Origin: Pseudomonadota bacterium
GTDB lineage: Bacteria > Pseudomonadota > Alphaproteobacteria > Rhizobiales > Methylopilaceae
Reading direction: 5' to 3'
Assembly (NCBI GenBank): GCA_023388965.1
Contig: JAEWFF010000021.1
Location: 31,792-95,791, forward strand
DNA: 64,000 bases
Both the position numbers and the translations under genes were made by a program. Positions 1 through 8,352 of the stretch are shown here, piece by piece (positions within the stretch are counted from its first letter, which is position 1; every line of letters begins with the position of its first letter). The notes beneath the pieces were generated by a model. The model had not been told where the DNA came from and did not search any database. It saw nothing but the letters and a program-made list of their open reading frames with translations.

Positions 1-2244
1 CGGGAAGCGCTCGACGTCGGCGGTGAGTACATGTTGCGCCTGCGCGGCGAGGAGCATGCCTGGACCGCCAATACGGTGCGCGATCTGCAGCACGCCGTGC
101 GCGGCAATCTGCCGGAGAAGTACAGAGCGTTCGCCGAACAGATCAACAATTGCGTCGGGCGTCCGCTGACCATCCGCTCGCTGTTCGACATCCGCCCGGC
201 GGAAGACGACGGCCGCGCGCCCGTTCCGCTCGATGAGGTCGAGAGCGCGAAGGACATCGTGAAGAGGTTTTCGACCGGCGCGATGTCGTTCGGCTCGATC
301 TCGCGCGAAGCACATACGACGCTCGCCATCGCCATGAACCGGCTCGGCGGCAAATCGAACACCGGCGAGGGCGGCGAGGAAGTGGACCGCTTCACGCCGC
401 TGGCGAACGGCGATTCCATGCGTTCGGCCATCAAGCAGGTGGCGTCCGGACGTTTCGGCGTGACGGCGGAATATCTCGTCAATTCCGACATGATCCAGAT
501 CAAGATGGCGCAGGGCGCAAAACCCGGCGAAGGCGGGCAGCTTCCCGGCCACAAGGTCGATGCGGTCATCGCCAGGGTGCGGCATTCGACGCAAGGCGTC
601 GGCCTGATCTCGCCGCCGCCGCATCATGACATCTATTCGATCGAGGATCTGGCGCAGCTCATCTACGACCTGAAGAATGTGCAGCCGAAATCCGCGATCT
701 CGGTGAAGCTGGTTTCGGAGATCGGTGTCGGTACGGTCGCGGCGGGCGTCGCCAAGGCGCGCGCCGATCATGTGACGATTTCCGGCTTCGAGGGCGGCAC
801 GGGCGCAAGCCCGCTGACCTCGATCAAGCATGCCGGCTCGCCCTGGGAGATCGGCCTTGCCGAAACGCACCAGACGCTCGTGAAGAACGAATTGCGCGGC
901 CGCATCGCCGTGCAGGTCGATGGCGGATTGCGCACCGGACGCGATGTCGTGATCGGCGCGCTGCTCGGCGCCGACGAGTTCGGTTTCTCGACCGCGCCGC
1001 TGATCGCGGCAGGCTGCATCATGATGCGCAAATGCCATCTGAACACCTGCCCGGTCGGAGTGGCGACGCAGGACCCGGTGCTGAGGAAGCGCTTCACCGG
1101 CCAGCCGGAGCACGTCATCAATTACTTCTTCTATGTTGCCGAAGAGGTGCGCGAACTGATGGCGCGTATGGGCTATCGGTCGTTCGACGACATGGTCGGC
1201 CAGATGCAGATGCTGGACCGTACAAAGGTCATCGAGCACTGGAAGGCGAGGGGGCTCGATTTCTCCAAACTGTTCGAGAAGCCCGAGCCGCCGCGCGGCA
1301 CGCCGATCCATCATTGCGAGGCGCAGGACCACCACCTCGAAAAAGTGCTGGACCGTACCTTGATCGCGAAGGCCGCGCCCGCGCTGGAGCGCGGCGCAAA
1401 GGTCACGATCGAAACGGAGATCAGGAACACCAATCGCTCGGCGGGCGCGATGCTGTCGGGCCGCGTGGCCGAAAAGTACGGACATGACGGGCTTCCGGAC
1501 GGCACCATCACCGTGAAGATGACCGGCACCGCCGGTCAGGCCTTCGGCGCCTGGCTCGCGAACGGGGTGGTGTTCGATCTCGAGGGCGAGGCCAACGATT
1601 ATGTCGGCAAGGGCCTTTCGGGCGGCCGCATCATCGTCAAGCCGCCGACCCATTCGGGCATCGTGCCGGAGAAGTCGATCATCGTCGGCAATACGGTTCT
1701 CTACGGCGCGATCGCGGGCGAGTGCTATTTCCGCGGCGTCGCGGGCGAGCGCTTCGCAGTCCGCAATTCCGGCGCCATCGCCGTTGTCGAAGGTACGGGC
1801 GATCACGGCTGTGAATACATGACCGGCGGCGTTGTCGTCGTGCTCGGGCCGACGGGCCGCAATTTCGCCGCCGGCATGTCGGGCGGCGTGGCCTATGTTC
1901 TGGACGAGGACGGCAGCTTCGGGAGCCGCTGCAACATGTCCATGGTCGAGCTCGAGCCGGTGCTCGAGGAAGAGATGCTGATGCGGCGCGTCCATCATCA
2001 GGGCGGCGATCTGCTGTTCAAGGGGCGGGTCGATCTGTTCGAGGAAATGACACGCCTCGACGCCGAACGGCTTTTGCAGTTGATCGCAAACCACGAGCGT
2101 TACACGGGCTCGGCGCGTGCCGGCTACATTCTGGATAATTGGGCTGAGTATCGCGGCAGGTTCGTCAAGGTCATGCCGGTGGAATACCGCCGCGCATTGG
2201 CCGAGATGGAAAAGGCCAGGCGCGAACTTGCGGCGGCGGAGTAA
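1..2244 (+). CDS. gltB: Glutamate synthase (NADPH) large subunit, 3' part
   Basis: The frame is open from base 1 and runs to TAA at 2242-2244, so only the C-terminal ~747 residues of a protein usually near 1,500 residues are present. The amidotransferase domain and part of the central domain lie outside the window. Visible are the FMN-binding synthase domain (KSNTGEGGEE, GAKPGEGGQLPGHK, EGGTGASPL), the 3Fe-4S cysteines at codons 1015, 1033 and 1048 (CIMMRKCHLNTCPVG), and the C-terminal GXGXG beta-helix (SGGRIIVKPP, GERFAVRNSGA). With GltD it makes two glutamates from glutamine and 2-oxoglutarate in ammonium assimilation. gltD follows 4 bases later, so the two form one transcription unit. Confidence 0.97.
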   Translation, partial: REALDVGGEYMLRLRGEEHAWTANTVRDLQHAVRGNLPEKYRAFAEQINNCVGRPLTIRSLFDIRPAEDDGRAPVPLDEVESAKDIVKRFSTGAMSFGSISREAHTTLAIAMNRLGGKSNTGEGGEEVDRFTPLANGDSMRSAIKQVASGRFGVTAEYLVNSDMIQIKMAQGAKPGEGGQLPGHKVDAVIARVRHSTQGVGLISPPPHHDIYSIEDLAQLIYDLKNVQPKSAISVKLVSEIGVGTVAAGVAKARADHVTISGFEGGTGASPLTSIKHAGSPWEIGLAETHQTLVKNELRGRIAVQVDGGLRTGRDVVIGALLGADEFGFSTAPLIAAGCIMMRKCHLNTCPVGVATQDPVLRKRFTGQPEHVINYFFYVAEEVRELMARMGYRSFDDMVGQMQMLDRTKVIEHWKARGLDFSKLFEKPEPPRGTPIHHCEAQDHHLEKVLDRTLIAKAAPALERGAKVTIETEIRNTNRSAGAMLSGRVAEKYGHDGLPDGTITVKMTGTAGQAFGAWLANGVVFDLEGEANDYVGKGLSGGRIIVKPPTHSGIVPEKSIIVGNTVLYGAIAGECYFRGVAGERFAVRNSGAIAVVEGTGDHGCEYMTGGVVVVLGPTGRNFAAGMSGGVAYVLDEDGSFGSRCNMSMVELEPVLEEEMLMRRVHHQGGDLLFKGRVDLFEEMTRLDAERLLQLIANHERYTGSARAGYILDNWAEYRGRFVKVMPVEYRRALAEMEKARRELAAAE

Positions 2245-2248
2245 GGTC

Positions 2249-3670
2249 ATGGGCAAGATTACAGGATTTCTGGAAATCGAGCGCCAGGACCGTCAGTACG
2301 AGCCGGCGGCGGACCGCGTGCGCAATTACAACGAGTTCGTGGTCTCGCTCGGCGAGGAGGGAACGCGCAAGCAGGCGGCGCGCTGCATGGATTGCGGCAT
2401 TCCGTATTGCCACAATGGCTGCCCGGTCCATAACCAGATCCCGGACTGGAACGACCTCGTCTATCATGGCGACTGGCAGGAGGCGGCGCGCAACCTGCAT
2501 TCGACCAACAATTTCCCGGATTTCACCGGCCGCATCTGCCCGGCGCCGTGTCAGGAAAGCTGTACGCTCAACCTCATCGACGCGCCGGTCACGATCAAGA
2601 CGATTGAGCAGGAGATCGCGGACAAGGCGTGGGCGAATGGCTGGATCGAGATCCAGAAATTGCGTGACAGGACCGGCAGGAAGATCGCGGTCGTCGGCTC
2701 TGGCCCGGCCGGAATGGCGGCCGCCCAGCAGCTCGCGCGCGCCGGTCATGACGTGCATGTCTACGAGAAGAACCAGCGCGCGGGCGGATTGCTGCGCTAC
2801 GGCATTCCCGACTTCAAGCTGGAAAAGCATGTGGTCGAGCGCCGCGTGAAGCAGCTCGAACAGGAGGGCGTCACCTTTCATTACGGTGTGAATATCGGCG
2901 TCGATGTCACCGCGACGGATCTTGCCGGTCAGTACGAGGCGGTGATCCTTGCCGGCGGCTCGGAAAAGCCGCGCGATCTGCCGGTGCCGGGACGCGAGCT
3001 TGCCGGCGTGCATTTCGCGATGGATTTCCTGACGCAGAACAACCGCCGCGTTTCGGGCGAGAACACCGATATCAGGGACCCGATCCTTGCGACCGGAAAA
3101 CATGTCGTCGTCATCGGCGGCGGCGATACGGGTTCGGATTGCATCGGCACCTCCGTGCGCCATGGCGCGCTGTCGGTGACGCAGCTCGAAATCCTACCCA
3201 TGCCGCCGGAAAAGCCGAACAAGCTGCTGACCTGGCCGGACTGGCCCTTGAAACTGCGCACGTCGTCCTCGCATCTGGAGGGCGCCGAGCGCGATTTTGC
3301 CGTATTGACGCAGAGCTTTGCGGGCAAGGACGGAAGGGTGACGGCGCTGAACTGCGTCAAGGTGGACGAGGCGTTCAAGCCGATTGCGGGAACGGAATTC
3401 CAGATCAGGGCCGATCTCGTTTTTCTCGCGATGGGCTTCGTTCATCCGGTGCATGAGGGCATGATCGAGGAACTTGGCGTTGCGCTCGATGTGCGCGGCA
3501 ATGTGGTTGCCAATCCGGTGGCCTATGAGACATCGGTGCCGAATGTGTTCGTTGCCGGCGATATGCGGCGCGGCCAGTCGCTGGTCGTATGGGCAATCCG
3601 CGAAGGCCGCCAATGCGCGGCGGCGGTCGATGCCTTCCTGATGGGATCGACGGTCCTGCCGAGGGTGTGA
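2249..3670 (+). CDS. gltD: Glutamate synthase small subunit
   Basis: 473 residues, the usual length for the beta subunit, which passes electrons from NADPH through FAD and Fe-S clusters to GltB. The N-terminal Fe-S domain shows two cysteine clusters (CMDCGIPYCHNGCP and CPAPCQESC). A first Rossmann motif (VVGSGPAGMAAAQQLARAG) binds FAD and a second (VVIGGGDTGSDC) belongs to the NADPH domain; a late GD motif (NVFVAGDMRRGQS) closes the FAD site. The ATG at 2249 is chosen because MGKITGFLEIERQDRQYEP matches the family start; the frame is open further upstream only inside gltB. Spacing to gltB is 4 bases, implying coupled expression. Confidence 0.96.
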   Translation: MGKITGFLEIERQDRQYEPAADRVRNYNEFVVSLGEEGTRKQAARCMDCGIPYCHNGCPVHNQIPDWNDLVYHGDWQEAARNLHSTNNFPDFTGRICPAPCQESCTLNLIDAPVTIKTIEQEIADKAWANGWIEIQKLRDRTGRKIAVVGSGPAGMAAAQQLARAGHDVHVYEKNQRAGGLLRYGIPDFKLEKHVVERRVKQLEQEGVTFHYGVNIGVDVTATDLAGQYEAVILAGGSEKPRDLPVPGRELAGVHFAMDFLTQNNRRVSGENTDIRDPILATGKHVVVIGGGDTGSDCIGTSVRHGALSVTQLEILPMPPEKPNKLLTWPDWPLKLRTSSSHLEGAERDFAVLTQSFAGKDGRVTALNCVKVDEAFKPIAGTEFQIRADLVFLAMGFVHPVHEGMIEELGVALDVRGNVVANPVAYETSVPNVFVAGDMRRGQSLVVWAIREGRQCAAAVDAFLMGSTVLPRV

Positions 3671-3671
3671 C

Positions 3672-3794
3672 CCCATATCCCGGAAGGCGCGGAGCGCCTG
3701 TCCGGGACCCATACTCCGCGGCATCGGAGATGGAGCCGCATCGTCACGGCGTATGGGTCCCGGGCTCGACGCTCCGCGTCGCCCCGGGACATAC
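3672..3794. repeat. Palindromic intergenic repeat, family B, copy 1
   Basis: Two hairpin halves. The left carries GTCCGGGACCCATACTCCG, the right CGGCGTATGGGTCCCGGG, and the two are largely inverted copies of each other. The right half contains an inner hairpin CGACGC/GCGTCG and the left one GGCGC/GCGCC. Related copies lie at 4063-4286 (interrupted), 37556-37612 (left half only) and 43168-43286. It lies directly after gltD and may add 3'-end structure to that transcript. Confidence 0.75.
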
Positions 3795-3882
3795 ATCTGA
3801 CTTCGAGCGCCTGCGGGCACGTCTCAGGGGTCGGGGAACTCGCCTCGCCGGCCCGTGTTGAATCCGGCAGGAGGTCTGCCTG

Positions 3883-4119
3883 ATGTCGATCACACCGCCG
3901 GAACCGACCCCGATTCCCGTTCCGCCGCCCGAGCCGGAAGAGCCGCCGTCGCCGCTGGAAGAGCCGGTGCCGGTCGAAGAGCCGCCGCCGGATTATCCGC
4001 CCGACGAAGCGCCCGATCCGAACCCGGACGAGAACGATGAGCCGCCGGAGAGGATGGAGAGTGTCCCGGAAGCGGCGCAGCCGCTGTCCGGGACCCATAC
4101 TCCGCAGCCTCAGAGATAG
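3883..4119 (+). CDS. Small proline-rich protein, unknown function
   Basis: 78 residues, more than a third proline, with acidic PPEPEEPP-type repeats and no signal peptide or membrane segment. A good Shine-Dalgarno site (AGGAGG near 3869-3874) sits 8 bases before the ATG, the main support for it being a gene. The last ~18 residues are encoded by the left half of a family B repeat, so the present C-terminus probably came from repeat invasion. It lies between two repeat copies downstream of gltD. No function is assigned; it could be non-coding. Confidence 0.45.
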   Translation: MSITPPEPTPIPVPPPEPEEPPSPLEEPVPVEEPPPDYPPDEAPDPNPDENDEPPERMESVPEAAQPLSGTHTPQPQR

Positions 4120-4286
4120 GCCAAAGTGGAGGGGCGATTTGACCAATCAAGATTGTGTTTTCGATCAGGTTGGTCACGCCAACTCAAAATAGAGTGTGCC
4201 GTGTGTGAGGTGCCTGGTTACTCTTTGCCCTAACCAAAAATCACGGCGTATGGGTCCCGGGCTCCGCTTCGCGGCCCCGGGACATG
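4063..4286. repeat. Family B repeat, copy 2, interrupted by ~123 bases
   Basis: The left half (4063-4117) and right half (4241-4286) match the two halves of copies 1 and 4. In reversed copy 4 the corresponding CAGAGAT and TCACGGCG blocks are 12 bases apart; here they are 123 bases apart. The intervening 4118-4240 is visibly AT-richer, has no convincing ORF and contains a 7-base inverted repeat, TGACCAA (4140-4146) and TTGGTCA (4170-4176). Confidence 0.65.
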
Positions 4287-4289
4287 CGA

Positions 4290-5651
4290 TCAATTCACCG
4301 CCGTTTGCGGCCAGGCGAAGTCGTCCGCACGGCCGGGTCTGGCCGGGACGGCCTCGCCGGTAAGGACGGCCTTGTTTTCCGGCCCGGCCGGAGGCGGCAG
4401 GGCCTTTTCCTTCGGCGTGGCGTCCGCTTTCGCCGCACTGTCCTCTTTGGCCGTGCCGTCGGATGCGAGCACGCCGGGTTCGAACTTTTCCCCGGCGGAG
4501 GCTTTTTCCGCCGACCTGTCAGCGTCCGTACGTTCGCCCGGAACCAGTTGTGCGCCCGGCGCGCGCGGGGCCTGGCCGAGCAGGAGAATGCGGCTCGAAC
4601 CCGGTGTTGTCGGCGCCGTGGAATCGAGGTGCATCAGGTCCGCGATATTGTCGCCGCTGTCTTTCGGCGCGAGATAGGGGCGCAGCTCGATCTCGATGGA
4701 ATGGCCGATCTTGCGCGAGCCTGCGCGCGTGAAATGCACGCCGTCGGCGGTGCGCAGGCGCACGACGCGCCCTTCGATGTCCGGTCCCTGAACCGTGAAC
4801 TTCTCTTCCGTGTCGACGAAGCCTTCCCAGACATCGATGAAAATTCCGCCCAGAGCCGCCACGCGCTGGCGCACGAGATCGTTCAGGAAGAGATGGTCGG
4901 CGGTGGTCTTCTCGTCCTCGACCGGCGGCAGGCCGATCCAGATCAGCGGGATGTTCCGCTGGCGGAAGGCGAGCGCAACATCGTCCACTTTGGCGGCGTA
5001 GCGGTCCATCCACGGCGAGGCGGTGAGCGCGGGCACCGTGTCCTCGGTTTCGGGCGCGGCTTCCACGGGCTCGGGGGCCTTCTTCTTTTTCTTCACCGGA
5101 GGATCGTCGTCCGGCCCCATGAACACGACGGCCGCGGTGACGGCGGGATCGCGCGCCAGAACCTCGTCGACGACCATGCGCCAGGTCTTGTCGGTTTCCT
5201 TCAGGAAGCCGACGCCGGGGCGGATTTCGCGGACGAGGCCGACTTCCGGGCGCTCCGACAGGGCATCGGTCAGGCCGGGCACGAGATCCTGGGCGAAGCT
5301 GTCGCCGATCACGGCGACGAAGGTGGTCTTTGGCACGGCCTTCTTGACGGGCGCGGCGGGCTCCGAATCTCCGGCATCGGCAGGCGCGACGCGCCTTGTC
5401 GGAGCTTCGCGCGGCTCGCGCTCCGGCAGGCCGAACAGGCGCTCGAAGAAACCGCGGCGCGGGCGCTGGTTGTTCTGCTCCGGCACGTATTGACGGCGCC
5501 GGTAATTGTCGCCGGAGGGCAGGCGGCGCTGCTGCGGCGGATAATAGCGCGGCTCGAAAAGCTGGGCGCTCGCCGGGGAAGACGCAGCCGTCATCGCAAG
5601 CGGGGCGCCCGCGAGCAGGAAAGCGGCGAAAAGGATTCGCAGAACGGTCAT
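4290..5651 (-). CDS. Exported SGNH-type hydrolase, DUF459 family
   Basis: 453 residues from an ATG at 5651. Residues 1-30 form a signal peptide ending ...ASAQ, followed by an Arg/Pro-rich linker to about residue 105. The catalytic region begins with block I IGDSFAQDL (about 115-123, nucleophile Ser in GDS). IPLIWIGLPPVED and a late DGVHFTRAG segment supply the Asp/His part of the SGNH triad. A tail of ~100 low-complexity residues ends the protein. DUF459 members are thought to be periplasmic esterases acting on cell-envelope polysaccharide or peptidoglycan; the substrate here is unknown. Upstream codons back to 5834 lie in repeat DNA, so the signal-peptide ATG is preferred. Confidence 0.85.
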   Translation of the reverse strand: MTVLRILFAAFLLAGAPLAMTAASSPASAQLFEPRYYPPQQRRLPSGDNYRRRQYVPEQNNQRPRRGFFERLFGLPEREPREAPTRRVAPADAGDSEPAAPVKKAVPKTTFVAVIGDSFAQDLVPGLTDALSERPEVGLVREIRPGVGFLKETDKTWRMVVDEVLARDPAVTAAVVFMGPDDDPPVKKKKKAPEPVEAAPETEDTVPALTASPWMDRYAAKVDDVALAFRQRNIPLIWIGLPPVEDEKTTADHLFLNDLVRQRVAALGGIFIDVWEGFVDTEEKFTVQGPDIEGRVVRLRTADGVHFTRAGSRKIGHSIEIELRPYLAPKDSGDNIADLMHLDSTAPTTPGSSRILLLGQAPRAPGAQLVPGERTDADRSAEKASAGEKFEPGVLASDGTAKEDSAAKADATPKEKALPPPAGPENKAVLTGEAVPARPGRADDFAWPQTAVN

Positions 5652-5709
5652 GGCCTCATCCGGTGCGAGGCATAGCCTCCAGACGCATGGGGCGCAATTG
5701 TGGCTTCTA

Positions 5710-5910
5710 CCTCTCCCGTTCACGGGAGAGGTCGGCACGCAGCGAACTTGAGTGTTCTCAAGTTTGCAAAGCAGTTGCTCAACTCGGCAACAGCCGAGTT
5801 GAGATGCGCGGCCGGGTGAGGGGGCAGCGAGCACCGAGCCTGTGGTTTTCCCCTCACCTCGCTCGGCGGCTCTCGCCGCCGAGTCGTCCTCTCCCGCAAG
5901 CGGGAGAGGA
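5710..5910. repeat. Family A palindromic repeat (CTCTCCCG type)
   Basis: Begins and ends with CTCTCCCG...CGGGAGAG hairpins. Between them lie CTCAACTCGGC/GCCGAGTTGAG (5778-5803, perfect 11-base stem, loop AACA) and CTCGGCGGC/GCCGCCGAG (5862-5883, loop TCTC), set in the conserved CCCTCACC...TCGTCCTCTCCCG frame. It fills the gap between the transglycosylase gene and the start of the DUF459 gene. Confidence 0.8.
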
Positions 5911-5915
5911 GAAAG

Positions 5916-7097
5916 TCACTGCGCCGCTCTCAGCCGCTCCAGGACGTCCGGCGTGTAATTGCCGTCGACGGCGGTGCCGGTGGCGGCCTGGAAGGCGCGG
6001 ATGGCGTCGCGCGTCTTGGGGCCGAATTTGCCGTCCACGCCGCCGGGATCGAAGCCGCGCCGCGCCAGAAGCGTCTGGATTTCCTCGCGTTCCTTCTGCG
6101 TCATCAACTGGTCGAGCGGCCAGGGCGTGACGAAGGGCCCGCCGCCGCGGATGCGGTCCGCCAGATGGCCGACCGCGAGCGCGTAATTGTCGGAATTGTT
6201 GTAGCGCTTGATGACGCGGAAATTCGGCAGAACGAGAAAGGCCGGGCCATGCGGCCCGCCGGGCAGGAGAAGGCGTCCCTGATCGCCGGGGCGCGGAAAA
6301 GCCTGGCCATTGGCGCGCTTGACGCCGCGCCGCTGCCAGTCGGCGAGTGTGTGGGTCTGGCCCTTGGCGGCGGCAAGGCCCGAAGGCAGTAGAACCTCGT
6401 AGCCCCAGGCTTCGCCCGGCCGCCAGCCATGGACCTTGAGATAATTGGCGGTCGAGGCGAGCGCGTCCGGGATCGTCGTCCAGATGTCGCGGCGGCCGTC
6501 GCCCGTGACGTCGACCGCATAGGCCTTGAAGCTCGACGGCATGAACTGGGTGTGCCCCATCGCGCCGGCCCACGAGCCGACCATATTGCCGGGCGTCGTG
6601 TGGCCCTCGACCAGAATTTCGAGCGCGTGCAGCAGTTCGCGTCTGAAGAAATCGGCGCGGTAGCCCCGATAGGCGAGCGTCGCCATGGCCTGCAGCACAT
6701 TGTGGCCGCCGAGATAGCCGCCGAAATTGGTCTCGTTGCCCCAGACCGACAGTACGATGAAGCGGTCGACGCCGAAGCTGGCCTCGATATGGCCGAGCAC
6801 GTCGTCCCATTCGCGGGCTTTCATCATGCCCTTTTCGATGCGCAGGGCCGAGGCGCGCCTGACGATGTATTGCGCCGAGGTCGATTTGAATTCCGGCTGC
6901 TTCCTCGCGAGCTTGAGCACATCCGGATCGGGTTTCATGCCGCGGAAGGCGGAATCGAATACGGGTTTGGGCACGCCGCGCGCCTGCGCCTGCGGCCACA
7001 GGCCCTGCACGAAGGCCTGAAAATCGGCGCGCGCGGGAAGAGGCGCGAGAAGCGCTGCCGCGAGCGCGGCGGTAAGGAGCAGACGTGTTCCGGTCAT
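5916..7097 (-). CDS. Lytic murein transglycosylase, MltB/SLT_2 family with PG-binding domain
   Basis: 393 residues. The ATG at 7097 starts a clean signal peptide (MTGTRLLLTAALAAALLAPLPARA). The transglycosylase domain follows, with the probable catalytic Glu122 in SVWGNETNFGGY and the family motif GAMGHTQFMPSSF, both typical of soluble MltB-like enzymes that cleave between MurNAc and GlcNAc and leave 1,6-anhydroMurNAc. A C-terminal peptidoglycan-binding_1 domain (from about residue 335: IQTLLARRGFDPGGVDGKFG...) anchors it to the wall. Lacking a lipobox, it should be periplasmic. Function is secure at family level. Confidence 0.93.
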   Translation of the reverse strand: MTGTRLLLTAALAAALLAPLPARADFQAFVQGLWPQAQARGVPKPVFDSAFRGMKPDPDVLKLARKQPEFKSTSAQYIVRRASALRIEKGMMKAREWDDVLGHIEASFGVDRFIVLSVWGNETNFGGYLGGHNVLQAMATLAYRGYRADFFRRELLHALEILVEGHTTPGNMVGSWAGAMGHTQFMPSSFKAYAVDVTGDGRRDIWTTIPDALASTANYLKVHGWRPGEAWGYEVLLPSGLAAAKGQTHTLADWQRRGVKRANGQAFPRPGDQGRLLLPGGPHGPAFLVLPNFRVIKRYNNSDNYALAVGHLADRIRGGGPFVTPWPLDQLMTQKEREEIQTLLARRGFDPGGVDGKFGPKTRDAIRAFQAATGTAVDGNYTPDVLERLRAAQ

Positions 7098-7190
7098 CCT
7101 GATTCCGCTGTTTTGCCCCGAAGGGTTTTTAAGCGGTCCCAGCGGACCCGTCATTGGTAAATGGGGAGTTAATTTCGCGTCTTTCGCCGC

Positions 7191-8192
7191 TCAGGCGGCG
7201 CCGATCTGGCGTTTGCGTGTCGTCAGCGCATCTTCCCAGGCGAGCGCGTGGGTGACGATGGTGTCGAGATCGTCATAGGCCGGCGTCCAGTGCAGATATT
7301 GGCGGATGGCGTCGGCAGCGGCGACGATCTTGACCGGATCGCCCGGACGGCGCTCCGTAATGTTCACCTCGAAGTCGCGGCCCGAGACGCGTTTCACCGC
7401 ATCGATGACCTCGAACACCGAATAGCCCTGACCGTAGCCGCAATTGAGGGTGAGGCTGTCACCCTCGCCGCGCAGATGGCGCAGCGCCAGCATATGCGCG
7501 ATGCACAGATCGGCGACATGGATGTAATCGCGCACGCAGGTTCCGTCGCGCGTCTCGTAATCGGTGCCGAACACCGAGATCGCCGGGCGTTTGCCGAGCG
7601 CGGTTTCGCACGCGACCTTGATGAGATGCGTTGCGCCGGCGGTGGACTGGCCCGTGCGGCCCTGCGGATCGGCGCCGGCGACGTTGAAATAGCGCAGCGC
7701 GACATAGCGGATCGGATGGGCGAGGGCCGCATCGCGCAGCATGATCTCGCTCATCAGCTTGGACATGCCGTAGGGCGACATCGGATTGGGCTGCGTGTCT
7801 TCCGGCACCGGATTGACCGGCGGATTGCCGTAGACGGCGGCGGTCGAGGAAAAGACGATGTGCGGCACGCCGGCCTGAACGGCGGCTTCGAGCAGGTTGC
7901 GCGTCTTGACGGTGTTGGCGAGGTAATAGCCGAGCGGATCGGCAACCGAATCCGGCACGACGATCTTGGCCGCGAAATGCACGATGGCGGAAATCCTGTG
8001 CTCGCGCAGCACGCGCTCGACCAGCGGGCCGTCGCCGGCATCGCCTTCGACCACGGCGACGCCCGGCGGGACGGCCCAGCGGAACCCGGTCGAGAAATTG
8101 TCGAGGACGACCGGCGTCTCGCCATTGGCGAGCAGTTCGAGCACCATATGGCTGCCGATATAGCCCGCGCCGCCCGTGACCAGAACGTTCAT
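7191..8192 (-). CDS. galE: UDP-glucose 4-epimerase
   Basis: 333 residues, normal for GalE. The N-terminal NAD-binding motif is GGAGYIGS (residues 7-14), and the extended-SDR catalytic set is present: SST near 115-117 and Tyr141-x3-Lys145 in SPYGMSKLMSE. It interconverts UDP-glucose and UDP-galactose for LPS and exopolysaccharide synthesis. It is divergent from galU, which makes the UDP-glucose substrate; the 160-base gap at 8193-8352 must hold both promoters. Confidence 0.96.
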   Translation of the reverse strand: MNVLVTGGAGYIGSHMVLELLANGETPVVLDNFSTGFRWAVPPGVAVVEGDAGDGPLVERVLREHRISAIVHFAAKIVVPDSVADPLGYYLANTVKTRNLLEAAVQAGVPHIVFSSTAAVYGNPPVNPVPEDTQPNPMSPYGMSKLMSEIMLRDAALAHPIRYVALRYFNVAGADPQGRTGQSTAGATHLIKVACETALGKRPAISVFGTDYETRDGTCVRDYIHVADLCIAHMLALRHLRGEGDSLTLNCGYGQGYSVFEVIDAVKRVSGRDFEVNITERRPGDPVKIVAAADAIRQYLHWTPAYDDLDTIVTHALAWEDALTTRKRQIGAA

Positions 8193-8352
8193 AAAATCGC
8201 CTCTCCTTGCTGGAAAGACCCAAGGGCTGCTCTACTTACCTTGAGGTTTTTTTACCGGTACAAAAGGCCGGAAACAGACAATCGTGGTGAACGGGCCGTC
8301 AATGTCCGCGCGCCATCCCGCCAGAACCATCTCACGGATATCCGAATCTGAC

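Noticed and set aside
1032..1487. 151-codon frame inside gltB
   Set aside because: Out-of-frame shadow of the conserved glutamate synthase domain.
4284..5675. 463-codon plus-strand frame opposite the DUF459 gene
   Set aside because: The minus strand carries a signal peptide and SGNH motifs; the plus-strand frame has none.
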